Below, one piece after another: positions 9,058 to 16,735 of a DNA stretch of 34,574 nucleotides. Under the pieces are notes generated by a model that did not search any database, was not told where the DNA came from, and saw nothing but the letters and a program-made list of their open reading frames with translations. Position 1 is the first letter of the stretch. Each line of letters opens with the position of its first letter. The position numbers were made by a program, and so were the translations under genes. Source of the DNA: SIG636 sp045537905 (GTDB taxonomy: Bacteria; Bacillota; Clostridia; Oscillospirales; CAG-382); NCBI GenBank assembly GCA_045537905.1, contig JAZSQJ010000044.1, positions 1-34,574 of the forward strand. The letters are read 5' to 3'.

Positions 9058-9086
9058 AGTATATCAGCAAACACCCCTATTGTCAA
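9058..9086 (-). promoter_or_regulatory. Sigma-A-type promoter of the nusB operon
   Basis: On the minus strand a consensus TTGACA (9086-9081) is separated by 17 bases from TATACT (9063-9058), about 60 bases upstream of the nusB start. It lies back to back with the gpmI promoter; the two -35 boxes are 32 bases apart. Confidence 0.8.
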
Positions 9087-9118
9087 GGCGAAAAGGTGAA
9101 AGTTTGTGTGCTAAGCTA

Positions 9119-9147
9119 TTGCAAAACGCTTAAAAATATAGTATAAT
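9119..9147 (+). promoter_or_regulatory. Sigma-A-type promoter of gpmI
   Basis: TTGCAA (9119-9124), a 17-base spacer and a perfect TATAAT (9142-9147). Transcription would begin near 9154, leaving a leader of about 90 bases before gpmI. The ATG at 9148 lies upstream of this start point and therefore cannot be the translation start. Confidence 0.8.
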
Positions 9148-9246
9148 ATGATGAATACACAGGTTTTGCCGCGGGCTTTCTCGCCCCCGGTGACTGAAAT
9201 TAGGTTTATTAATAAAAAATATAAAAGGAGTTTGTGGATTTTAGTT

Positions 9247-10875
9247 ATGAAAAAAGGTGTTTTTGGCGGCGAAAATAAGCCCGTACTTGTAATAGTTATG
9301 GACGGTATCGGTGAGTGTGACAGGGAAGTGGGTAACGCAGTTTATGCGGCGCGCACTCCTAACCTTGATATGCTTGCAGAAAAGTGTATGAAGTTTTCTC
9401 TTAAGGCTCACGGTACGGCAGTAGGTCTCCCCAGTGACGACGATATGGGTAACAGTGAGGTTGGTCACAACGCTCTCGGCGCAGGTCAGGTTTTTGCACA
9501 GGGCGCCAAGCTTGTTTCCCAGGCTATTGAAAGCGGCAGAATGTTTGAGGGCGACAGCTGGAGGTCCGCTGTAGACCGTGCAGTAAAGGGCGGCACTCTC
9601 CACTTTATAGGTCTTTTCTCCGACGGTAACGTTCACTCCAATATCAGCCATCTTCAGGCGATGGTAGAGCGTGCTAAGGCAGAGGGTGTAAGCCGTGTCC
9701 GTATCCACATCCTTCTTGACGGCCGTGACGTTGGTGAGACCAGCGCTCTTGAGTACGTTGACCCCTTTGAGGCTTTCCTTGCCTCTCTTAATGATGCTTC
9801 CTTCGATGCACGCATTGCCAGCGGCGGCGGCAGAATGACCATTACTATGGACAGATACGAGGCTAACTGGGCTATGGTTGAGGCAGGCTACAACACCCAC
9901 GTGCTGGGTGAGGGCAGAGGCTTTGCTTCCGCCCGCGAGGCTGTTGAGACCTACCGTAAGGAAACGGGCAAGATAGACCAGGACCTTCCTGCCTTCGTTA
10001 TATGTGAAAACGGTGCCCCCGTTGGTACTATCGAGGACGGCGACAGCGTTATATTCTACAACTTCCGCGGTGACCGTGCTATAGAAATATCCCGTGCCTT
10101 TGAGGACGAGTGTGTTCCCTTTGAAAGAAAGCGTCGCCCCGACGTATTCTTTGCAGGTATGCTTGAGTACGACGGTGACAAGCACATTCCCTCCCACTAC
10201 CTTGTAGCACCTCCCGAAATAAGCAATACTATGGGTGAGCTTCTTGCTTCCAAGGGTATCAGACAGCTTGCAGTAAGCGAAACCCAGAAGTACGGCCACG
10301 TTACTTATTTCTGGAACGGTAACAGAAGCGGCTACTTTGACGAAAACACCGAGGAATATATTGAGGTTCCCTCCGACGTTGTTCCCTTTGAACAGCGTCC
10401 CTGGATGAAGTGTGCGGAGATTACCGACATACTTATCGACAAGCTTGAAAACGGCAACTTCGGCTTCCTCCGTGTAAACTTCCCCAACGGTGATATGGTT
10501 GGCCACACAGGCAGCTTCGAGGCAACCGTCGTAGGCGTTGAGGCTCTTGACCTTTGTCTTGGCAGGATACTTGCCGCAGTAGACAGGGCAGGCGGCATTG
10601 CAATCATCACTGCAGACCACGGCAACGCCGACGAGATGTACGAGATAGACAAGAAGACGGGCAAGGCAAAGCTTGGCGAAAGCGGCAGACCCAAGGCAAA
10701 AACCAGCCATACCCTTAACCCTGTTCCCTGCTATATATATGACAGCTTTTACGGTGATAAGTACAGCGCTAACGAGGGTGCGTTTGGTCTGGCAAACGTT
10801 GCCGCAACCGTACTTACCCTTATGGGTGAGGACGTTCCCGAGATGTGGGAAAAGAGCATGATTACCCTTAAATAG
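9247..10875 (+). CDS. gpmI: 2,3-bisphosphoglycerate-independent phosphoglycerate mutase, plant-type
   Basis: A two-manganese enzyme of 542 residues that interconverts 3- and 2-phosphoglycerate in glycolysis. Landmarks are VMDGIGE at the N-terminus, the phosphorylated serine in DDDMGNSEVGHNALGAG (Ser70), HILLDGRDVGETSA, GRMTITMDRYEANW, NFRGDRAIEI, NGNRSGYF, NGDMVGHTG and TADHGNADEM. The QGAKL, NGNRSGYF and TSHTLNPVP signatures and the extra length over the roughly 510-residue Bacillus enzyme resemble the plant/long iPGM branch. The ATG at 9247 fits the conserved start; its ribosome binding site is weak (GGAG is 16 bases away, GGA 8 bases away). Codon use is biased toward GTT and CTT, as expected for strong expression. 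Confidence 0.94.
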   Translation: MKKGVFGGENKPVLVIVMDGIGECDREVGNAVYAARTPNLDMLAEKCMKFSLKAHGTAVGLPSDDDMGNSEVGHNALGAGQVFAQGAKLVSQAIESGRMFEGDSWRSAVDRAVKGGTLHFIGLFSDGNVHSNISHLQAMVERAKAEGVSRVRIHILLDGRDVGETSALEYVDPFEAFLASLNDASFDARIASGGGRMTITMDRYEANWAMVEAGYNTHVLGEGRGFASAREAVETYRKETGKIDQDLPAFVICENGAPVGTIEDGDSVIFYNFRGDRAIEISRAFEDECVPFERKRRPDVFFAGMLEYDGDKHIPSHYLVAPPEISNTMGELLASKGIRQLAVSETQKYGHVTYFWNGNRSGYFDENTEEYIEVPSDVVPFEQRPWMKCAEITDILIDKLENGNFGFLRVNFPNGDMVGHTGSFEATVVGVEALDLCLGRILAAVDRAGGIAIITADHGNADEMYEIDKKTGKAKLGESGRPKAKTSHTLNPVPCYIYDSFYGDKYSANEGAFGLANVAATVLTLMGEDVPEMWEKSMITLK

Positions 10876-10920
10876 CCTGCTTGCTTTTCCCCTGCTTTTA
10901 AGAAAGGATAGGCGATACCT

Positions 10921-11685
10921 ATGTTAAGAGACATTCTGTTCAGCGGTGATATTAAAAACACCATAATAATACTGTTGCTTGAGATACCGGTTATTATGAT
11001 TTCGCTTTCCCTGCACGAGCTTGCCCACGCTTACACGGCATACAAGTGCGGTGACAGCACGGCAAAGGCCTTTGGCAGGCTTACCTTCAATCCCATAAAG
11101 CATCTTGATCTGATAGGTACTTTGTTTTTGTTTTTGTTCGGCTTCGGCTGGGCAAAGCCCGTGCCTGTAAATATGCGTAATATGCGTAAGCCCAAGCGTG
11201 ATATGGCACTGGTGTCTCTTGCAGGCCCCGTAACCAACCTGGTCCTTGCCTTCCTGTTTGGTGCAGTGTATATGCTGATGTGGAAGGCGTCTCCCTGGGA
11301 TGCGGCTGCAGGCATATTTATGGAGGAGCTTTCTGCCGTAGGTATCGTAAGCATCATAGCATATCTGGGTATGATAATAAACGTAGGCTACGCTATGTTC
11401 AATCTTATTCCTATCCCTCCTCTTGACGGCTCCAATATACTTCTCAGCGTGCTTCCTCAGAGGCTTGCTGTAAGATACGTGGGCATCCGTCACTACACCC
11501 ACTACATCTATCTGGCTATAATTGCCCTGTCCTGGGTATCTCCCCGCCTGCTTGATATACTGCTTACCCCCTTCCACTGGCTGTGTGAGACGGTGAGTAT
11601 GCTTATATGCCTGCCCTTTAAGCTTTTGTTTACAGGGGAAATGGGTACGGCGGTTTATGAGACGGCAACCTGGTTCTTAGGCTAG
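10921..11685 (+). CDS. Site-2-type (M50) membrane zinc metalloprotease
   Basis: A 254-residue polytopic membrane protein. The zinc-binding HELAH is at residues 32-36 inside a transmembrane segment, and the third ligand lies in NLIPIPPLDG (Asp169) in a later segment, so the active site is complete. The short form without a PDZ domain matches the YwhC-like group of site-2 proteases; substrates are unknown. AAAGGA precedes the ATG. It lies immediately before scpA, a common arrangement in Clostridia, with one base between its stop and the scpA start, so the three genes probably share a transcript. Confidence 0.88.
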   Translation: MLRDILFSGDIKNTIIILLLEIPVIMISLSLHELAHAYTAYKCGDSTAKAFGRLTFNPIKHLDLIGTLFLFLFGFGWAKPVPVNMRNMRKPKRDMALVSLAGPVTNLVLAFLFGAVYMLMWKASPWDAAAGIFMEELSAVGIVSIIAYLGMIINVGYAMFNLIPIPPLDGSNILLSVLPQRLAVRYVGIRHYTHYIYLAIIALSWVSPRLLDILLTPFHWLCETVSMLICLPFKLLFTGEMGTAVYETATWFLG

Positions 11686-11686
11686 T

Positions 11687-12418
11687 ATGGAGGCGCTTAA
11701 CTTAAAAATAGAGCATTTTGAGGGTCCTCTTGACCTTCTGCTGGCTCTTATAACCAAAAACAAAATTGATATATTTGATATCCCTATAGCTGAAATAGCA
11801 GACCAGTATATGGCGCATATTAACAGTATGAAGGAGCTTAATATGGAGGTAACCAGCGACTTTATACGTATGGCGGCAGAGCTTATGCATATCAAGTCCA
11901 AGATGCTGCTTCCTGCCCCGCCTGAGGCGGAGGACCCCCGTAGGGAGCTGGTTGACGCCTTGCTGGAGTTTCAGCGTGCCAAGGAGCTGGCGGCGTTTTT
12001 GAAGCTGCAGGGAGAGGTGTATTACGACAGGTACACAAAACAGCCCGACGAGGGTGACGGCATCTACACCAGAGAGCACGCCGTATCCCTGCTGACCGAG
12101 GCTTTTGAGCGTATCAAGCTGCGCAAGCAGCGGCTGCCTGAGGAAACGGTGGAGCTGTTTGAGAAGTTTGAGAAGGAAAAGTACTACACCGTAAGCGAAA
12201 AAATAGTATTTGTTATCCGTTTTTTGTACCGGATGGAGCAAAAGGGCGAGCAGGTGGAGTTTCTTCAGCTTTTTGAGGACAGCCACAGCCGCAACGAGAT
12301 AATTGCAACCTTTCTGGCTTTGCTGGAGCTGGTAAAGGGTGGCAGAGTTGACGTAAAAAAACGCAGGAATGATCTATTTCTGCTTTTATCCAGAAAACAT
12401 ACGGAGGGTAAAAAGTGA
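11687..12418 (+). CDS. scpA: Segregation and condensation protein A
   Basis: The kleisin subunit of the SMC-ScpAB condensin, 243 residues. The N-terminal SMC-binding part begins LKIEHFEGPLDLLLALI and continues with IDIFDIPIAEIADQY. MAAELMHIKSKMLLP is the conserved family block, and the C-terminal winged-helix part ends in GGRVDVKKRR. It bridges the SMC heads and recruits ScpB dimers for chromosome organisation. Its TGA stop overlaps the scpB GTG start. Confidence 0.95.
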   Translation: MEALNLKIEHFEGPLDLLLALITKNKIDIFDIPIAEIADQYMAHINSMKELNMEVTSDFIRMAAELMHIKSKMLLPAPPEAEDPRRELVDALLEFQRAKELAAFLKLQGEVYYDRYTKQPDEGDGIYTREHAVSLLTEAFERIKLRKQRLPEETVELFEKFEKEKYYTVSEKIVFVIRFLYRMEQKGEQVEFLQLFEDSHSRNEIIATFLALLELVKGGRVDVKKRRNDLFLLLSRKHTEGKK

Positions 12419-13008
12419 CGCTGGTAAAAAAGATGGAAGCGATGCTGTTTGCAGTAGGCGCACCTATGACGGTGGAGCGTATTGCGTCTCTTACGGGGGA
12501 GACTCCGGAGGCTATACACTCGGCGGCATCGGAGCTTGAGTCAAGGCTTTCTGCCGAGGAAAGCGGTATACAGCTTATAAAAATTGAAGACGGCTACCAG
12601 CTTTGCACCAAGCCTGAAACGGGTGATATCGTTAAAAAAGCCCTGGAGCTAAAGAAGGCGCCTCCCTTGTCCAAGGCTAATCTGGAGGTGCTGGCGATAG
12701 TTGCCTACAACCAGCCCGTTACCCGTAGCTTTATCGAGCAGGTCAGGGGCGTAGACTCCTCCTTTGTCGTTGCAAGCCTCCTTGATAAGGGGCTTATTGC
12801 AGAGCGGGGACAGCTTGATGCGCCGGGCAGACCTACTCTCTTTGGCACGACGGACGCCTTTTTGCGTTGCTTTGGACTGGAGTCTCTTGCAGACCTTCCC
12901 GAGACCGAGCTGCCCAATCCCGAGCAGATAAGTCTTGAGGACAAGGCTGAGGCAAAGGACGCAGGTGAGGCAAAGGAAGGGGACGGCAGTACGGGTGATG
13001 GGGAATGA
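12415..13008 (+). CDS. scpB: Segregation and condensation protein B
   Basis: A dimeric partner of ScpA, 197 residues with two winged-helix domains: MEAMLFAVGAPMT at the N-terminus, YQLCTKPE in the middle, and LAIVAYNQPVTRSFIEQVRG with GRPTLFGTTDAFLRCFGL in the second domain. The GTG start overlaps the scpA stop as GTGA and has GGAGGG 7 bases upstream. The last 35 residues form an acidic Glu/Gly/Ala tail, a variable extension in this family. It ends in a 4-base overlap with the next gene. Confidence 0.95.
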   Translation: MTLVKKMEAMLFAVGAPMTVERIASLTGETPEAIHSAASELESRLSAEESGIQLIKIEDGYQLCTKPETGDIVKKALELKKAPPLSKANLEVLAIVAYNQPVTRSFIEQVRGVDSSFVVASLLDKGLIAERGQLDAPGRPTLFGTTDAFLRCFGLESLADLPETELPNPEQISLEDKAEAKDAGEAKEGDGSTGDGE

Positions 13009-13643
13009 TTTTTCTCTACATTCTGGGCGGTATTTTGCTGCTTCTTCTGTTGGTCTTGTTTCTCCGTCTGGGGGTGCGCATCAGCTATTACGGCGGCGCT
13101 CCTGCCCTTGGCGTCAAGATAGGATTTTTGTACTTTGAGGATATACTGGATAAATATAAGCCCGACGGTGAGGAGCTTGAAATAAAGCCAAAGCTAAAAA
13201 CCAAAAAGAAAGCAAAAAAGAAAAAATCGGGGGGCAATCCCAGTATAAAGGACGCCCTGCCCGTGGTAAAAACCGCACTTTTGCAAATACTTCGCCGTTT
13301 CAAAAAATATGCAAGGCTGGATATGTACAGACTAAGGATAAGCCTTGCAACGGAGGACCCTGCAAAAACAGCGGTGCTGTACGGCGCTCTTGCAGGGGTA
13401 GTCAGCGGAATGCACGCCGCCGCTATGTCGGTAAAAAACCGTAGCCGCCGTGAGGGGGATATATATACGGAATACCGTCCCGACTTTTATGCGGAAAAGC
13501 CTGATATAGCCGTAGATATCGGCATATCTCTCCGTGTGTGGCAGATACTTGCCATTGCGCTGGCAGGCAAGCGCGGCTATGATAATTATAAAAAGCTACC
13601 GCCAAAAGCGGTAAAGGATAAGAAAGGGGATACAACAAAATGA
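13005..13643 (+). CDS. DUF2953 domain membrane protein
   Basis: A 212-residue protein with one N-terminal transmembrane helix (about residues 3-22), a Lys-rich linker near residues 63-78 and the conserved DUF2953 core, including LYGALAGVVSGM and YTEYRPDF. Its function is unknown. It overlaps scpB and ytfJ by 4 bases each (ATGA), so it is translationally coupled to both. B. subtilis has the same pair next to each other (ytfI-ytfJ), which suggests a role linked to the spore protein. Confidence 0.82.
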   Translation: MIFLYILGGILLLLLLVLFLRLGVRISYYGGAPALGVKIGFLYFEDILDKYKPDGEELEIKPKLKTKKKAKKKKSGGNPSIKDALPVVKTALLQILRRFKKYARLDMYRLRISLATEDPAKTAVLYGALAGVVSGMHAAAMSVKNRSRREGDIYTEYRPDFYAEKPDIAVDIGISLRVWQILAIALAGKRGYDNYKKLPPKAVKDKKGDTTK

Positions 13644-14122
13644 TGGATACTCCTATGATAAGTCATATGATAGAAACTGCCCTTAACAAGATACGCTCCG
13701 TGGCAGACTCCAACACTGTTATCGGTGAGCCTATACACCTTAACGACCGGGTAGTGGTACTGCCTTTTTCCAAGGTGAGCGTAGGCTATGCCGCAGGGGG
13801 CGGTGATTACAGCGGTAAGAAGCCCGAAACTGCCGATAAACAGCATTTTGCAGGGGGTAACGGTGCAGGTATCTCCGTAACGCCTCTTGGCTTTATTATC
13901 GTAAACGGCACGGACGTGCAGGTGGTTGACCTTAAGGCACCCGTTGCAGCGGCAAGCCAGGCAGGGGATAACCCCGTAAGCAAGGCGGTAGAGGGCATAA
14001 ACACCCTTATCGACAAGCTGCCCGAGATATTTGCCAAGCTTAAGGGGCTTAAGAATAAGCCTGCCGGGGAAACGGCTGAGGAAACAGGCGAAGAAAGTGC
14101 CGAGGAAACAACTAAGGCATAG
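13640..14122 (+). CDS. ytfJ: Spore protein YtfJ (GerW family)
   Basis: A 160-residue protein matching the YtfJ/GerW family through VIGEPIHLNDRVVVLPFSKV, the Gly-rich segment that follows, and GISVTPLGFIIVNG. In Bacillus, YtfJ is found in spores and affects germination and its regulation; its biochemical role is not established. The tail after residue 140 is rich in Glu and Thr. AGGGGA precedes the ATG by 9 bases and the start overlaps the DUF2953 stop. Its presence suggests, but does not prove, that the organism forms spores. Confidence 0.9.
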   Translation: MMDTPMISHMIETALNKIRSVADSNTVIGEPIHLNDRVVVLPFSKVSVGYAAGGGDYSGKKPETADKQHFAGGNGAGISVTPLGFIIVNGTDVQVVDLKAPVAAASQAGDNPVSKAVEGINTLIDKLPEIFAKLKGLKNKPAGETAEETGEESAEETTKA

Positions 14123-14175
14123 TCATAAAAACAGCCTTTTTGCAATAAACTGGTTGCAAAGAGGTGTTGTATACA

Positions 14176-15327
14176 GTGAAAAAGGTATTATTGGCGTGTT
14201 TATGCTGTCTTGCGGCGTTTGCTCTTATCTTTGCGTTTTTCGGCGGTGATACCGGGACGGAGCAAAGGACGCCACCCCTTGTGGTACAGGCTTATGCAGG
14301 CAAGGGCGGGGTAGAGATATGGGCACAGTCTGCCGCTTTGTGTGAGGTGGAGACGGGCCGTATACTCTTTGCCCATCAAAAGGACGTACCCTTGCCTATG
14401 GCATCCACCACCAAGATAATGACGGCGGCTATTGCCATTGAATACGGCGATATGGATAAGACCGTAACGATAGGCAAGGATGCCGTGGGGATAGAAGGCT
14501 CCTCGGTTTACCTTATGGAGGGTGAGCGTTTTACTCAAAGGGAGTTGCTTTATGCACTGCTTTTAGAGTCGGGTAACGACGCAGCCGTGGCGTTGGCGAT
14601 AGCCGTTGCGGGCGACACGGCAAGCTTTGTGGAGCTGATGAACGCCAAGGCAAGGGCTTTGGGACTTAAGTTCACCTGCTTCAAAAACCCCCACGGACTA
14701 AGCGAGGAGGGGCACCAAACTACCGCAGAGGAGCTGGCACGGATAACGGCGTACGCCCTTAAGCTGCCCTTGTTTGAGGAGGTAGTGTCTACCCTTTCCA
14801 TCACCCTTGAGGGGGAGGGACACACGCCCAGGTATCTGGTAAACCACAACAAGCTCCTTCGCAGCTATAAGGGGCTTATCGGTGTAAAAACAGGATATAC
14901 CTTAGCGGCAGGCAGATGCCTGGTAACGGCGGCAAGGCGTGACGGTATGACCCTGGTTGCCGTTACACTTAACGACCGTAAGGACTGGGATGACCATACG
15001 GCTATGCTGGACTACGGCTTTTCCGCCTTCCGTATGGAGCGTCTTGCCTCAGTGGGAGAATGTGCCGCAGTGCCTGTAACGGAGGGGAAGGAGCCCTCGG
15101 TGCTGGCTGTTTGTGAGGAGGACGCATACCTTTGCACCCCTACGGACAGCAGTATTACAAGGCTGTACGATATAGAGGCGGTAAAGGCTCCTGTAAAAGA
15201 GGGTCAGATTATAGCCGCTCTTAAGATATACGAAAACGGCACCCTGGTAAGGGAGATACCTCTCAGGGCGAAAAAAGACGTATCAATAAAGAAAAAAGGT
15301 TTATTTACAAAGCTATGGAACAAATGA
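14176..15327 (+). CDS. D-alanyl-D-alanine carboxypeptidase (S11 family)
   Basis: A penicillin-binding serine carboxypeptidase of 383 residues that trims the terminal D-Ala from peptidoglycan stem peptides outside the membrane. A signal peptide or anchor occupies residues 1-23. The catalytic motifs are complete: STTK at 77-80, SGN at 131-133 and KTG at 237-239, followed by a C-terminal beta domain. I use the GTG at 14176 because AGAGGTG ends 9 bases upstream; a GTG at 14164 lies inside that site. Clostridial relatives in this context are often named DacF or DacB, and the neighbouring ytfJ would fit a cortex role, but that is inference. The 3' end overlaps rluB by 13 bases. Confidence 0.92.
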   Translation: MKKVLLACLCCLAAFALIFAFFGGDTGTEQRTPPLVVQAYAGKGGVEIWAQSAALCEVETGRILFAHQKDVPLPMASTTKIMTAAIAIEYGDMDKTVTIGKDAVGIEGSSVYLMEGERFTQRELLYALLLESGNDAAVALAIAVAGDTASFVELMNAKARALGLKFTCFKNPHGLSEEGHQTTAEELARITAYALKLPLFEEVVSTLSITLEGEGHTPRYLVNHNKLLRSYKGLIGVKTGYTLAAGRCLVTAARRDGMTLVAVTLNDRKDWDDHTAMLDYGFSAFRMERLASVGECAAVPVTEGKEPSVLAVCEEDAYLCTPTDSSITRLYDIEAVKAPVKEGQIIAALKIYENGTLVREIPLRAKKDVSIKKKGLFTKLWNK

Positions 15328-16049
15328 GATTGCAAAAATATATGGCGGACTGCGGACTTATGTCCCGCCGTGCCGCAGAAAAGGAAATAGAGGCAGGTAA
15401 GGTAACGGTAAACGGTGTGGTTGCCAAGCTGGGCGACAGCGTTACCGTAGGCAAGGACAGGGTGATGTACGGCGGTAAAAGCGTTGTTTACAAAAAACGC
15501 CTGCTGTACTATCTGGTAAACAAGCCTCAGGGCGTTGTTACCACTATGAGTGACGAGTTTGGAAGGGCAACCGTCCGCAGCCTGCTTCCCGATAAGGAGC
15601 GTGTTTACCCCGTTGGCAGGCTGGATAAGGACAGCGAGGGTCTGCTTATTTGTACCAACGACGGCGACCTGGCAAATAAGCTTATGCACCCCTCCTTCCA
15701 TCTGCGTAAAACCTATATAGTAAACGTCCGTGGCTTGGTGGAGGGCAGTGCCCTTGACAAAATCCGTGCAATGCGTGAGCTGGAGGGTGAGAGGATTGCT
15801 CCCGTTGAGCTAAGCCTTGTAAGCCGTAACGAAAACGCCAGCGTGCTTCGCTTTGTGCTAAGCGAGGGTAAAAACCGTCAGATACGCCGTATGTGTGAGG
15901 CTTGCGGTCTGTCGGTAATGCAGCTTAAGCGTATAGCGATAGGACCTCTGAGTCTCAGCGGCCTGGAGATAGGTGCCTGCCGCCGTATGACGGAGCTGGA
16001 GCTTAAGGCACTTAAGGCGGCAGTGGAAAAGAAGGTGGCAAAAAAATGA
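15315..16049 (+). CDS. rluB: 23S rRNA pseudouridine synthase RluB-type
   Basis: A RsuA/RluB/E/F-family pseudouridine synthase of 244 residues. The N-terminal S4 domain (MRLQKYMADCGLMSRRAAE through VNGVV) binds RNA. The catalytic aspartate is Asp104 in GRLDKDSEGLL, followed by KTYIV and EGKNRQIRRM, which are typical family motifs. The expected target is U2605 of 23S rRNA (E. coli numbering), by family analogy. Neither ATG (15315 or 15324) has a clear ribosome binding site, so the start is uncertain by three codons; translation is probably coupled to the carboxypeptidase gene. Confidence 0.92.
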   Translation: MEQMRLQKYMADCGLMSRRAAEKEIEAGKVTVNGVVAKLGDSVTVGKDRVMYGGKSVVYKKRLLYYLVNKPQGVVTTMSDEFGRATVRSLLPDKERVYPVGRLDKDSEGLLICTNDGDLANKLMHPSFHLRKTYIVNVRGLVEGSALDKIRAMRELEGERIAPVELSLVSRNENASVLRFVLSEGKNRQIRRMCEACGLSVMQLKRIAIGPLSLSGLEIGACRRMTELELKALKAAVEKKVAKK

Positions 16050-16435
16050 TAAAGGTAACGCCTGTAATGGATGCAGAGGAGATAATGGCGCTGTGCGAAA
16101 AAGAGGGCATAGGCTACGAGGATAACTCTCTTTGCTACTATATATATATAAACGGTATACTTGGCGGAGTTTGCCTGTTTAAGTTTATAAAGGGCGGCGG
16201 CAGAATAATAACTCTGCGTAACACCAAGGGTACCGAGGACAGGGCTGCCCTGGTAATAGCGGGCAAGGCTTGTCTTGACGTGATTGAAAGACACAGCGGC
16301 TTTGACGCATATTTTGAGGACACAGACAAGGTGCTGGCAAGAGCCCTTGGCTTTAAGGAGAAGGAGGGGAAGGAGTACCTTGACCTGCACGGCTACTTTG
16401 ACGGCTGCGGCGGTTGCGGCTCCGATAAAAAATAG
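16046..16435 (+). CDS. Small unknown protein with Cys-rich tail
   Basis: A 129-residue protein that I do not recognise with confidence. It overlaps rluB by 4 bases (ATGA) and its stop touches the yhbY start, so it is clearly part of the operon. The middle contains a YYIYINGILGGVCLF-like beta segment, and later DVIERHSGFDAYFED and ARALGFKEKEGKEYLDL, an arrangement that faintly resembles a GNAT acetyltransferase fold, but no acetyl-CoA loop can be pointed to. The C-terminus reads GCGGCG, a two-cysteine pair that could bind a metal. Function not assigned. Confidence 0.75.
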   Translation: MIKVTPVMDAEEIMALCEKEGIGYEDNSLCYYIYINGILGGVCLFKFIKGGGRIITLRNTKGTEDRAALVIAGKACLDVIERHSGFDAYFEDTDKVLARALGFKEKEGKEYLDLHGYFDGCGGCGSDKK

Positions 16436-16729
16436 ATGATAACTACAAAACAGCGTGCGTATCTACGCAGTATCGCCAACACTACCGAGACTATAATGCA
16501 AATCGGTAAAGGCGGCATAACCGAAAACCTTGTTAAAACCGTAAGCGACGCCCTTGAGGCAAGGGAGATAGTTAAGCTGTCGGTTTTGGAAACCGCACCC
16601 TACACCCCTAAGGAGTGTATGGCGGAGCTTGTACCTCTTCTCGGCTGTGAGGCGGTACAGGTAATAGGCAGAAAAATAGTATTATACCGTGAAAGTAAGG
16701 AAAACAAGAAGATAAATCTTCCCGACTGA
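16436..16729 (+). CDS. yhbY: YhbY/CRS1 family RNA-binding protein
   Basis: A 97-residue KH-like CRM-domain protein. It shows the family start LTxKQRAYLRSIA (here MITTKQRAYLRSIAN), the IGKGGITENLVKTV segment holding the GxxG loop, ALEAREIVKLSVLE, and VQVIGRKIVLYRES. It is thought to act in large-subunit ribosome assembly. It directly precedes nadD, as in many Firmicutes. Confidence 0.93.
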   Translation: MITTKQRAYLRSIANTTETIMQIGKGGITENLVKTVSDALEAREIVKLSVLETAPYTPKECMAELVPLLGCEAVQVIGRKIVLYRESKENKKINLPD

Positions 16730-16735
16730 TAGCCT

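Noticed and set aside
9163..9190. Riboswitch or attenuator in the gpmI leader
   Set aside because: A short GC-rich imperfect hairpin can be drawn but there is no T-run and no known aptamer motif.
9148..9246. N-terminal extension of gpmI from ATG 9148
   Set aside because: The ATG lies upstream of the predicted transcription start set by TATAAT at 9142-9147, and the extra 33 residues do not look like the family.
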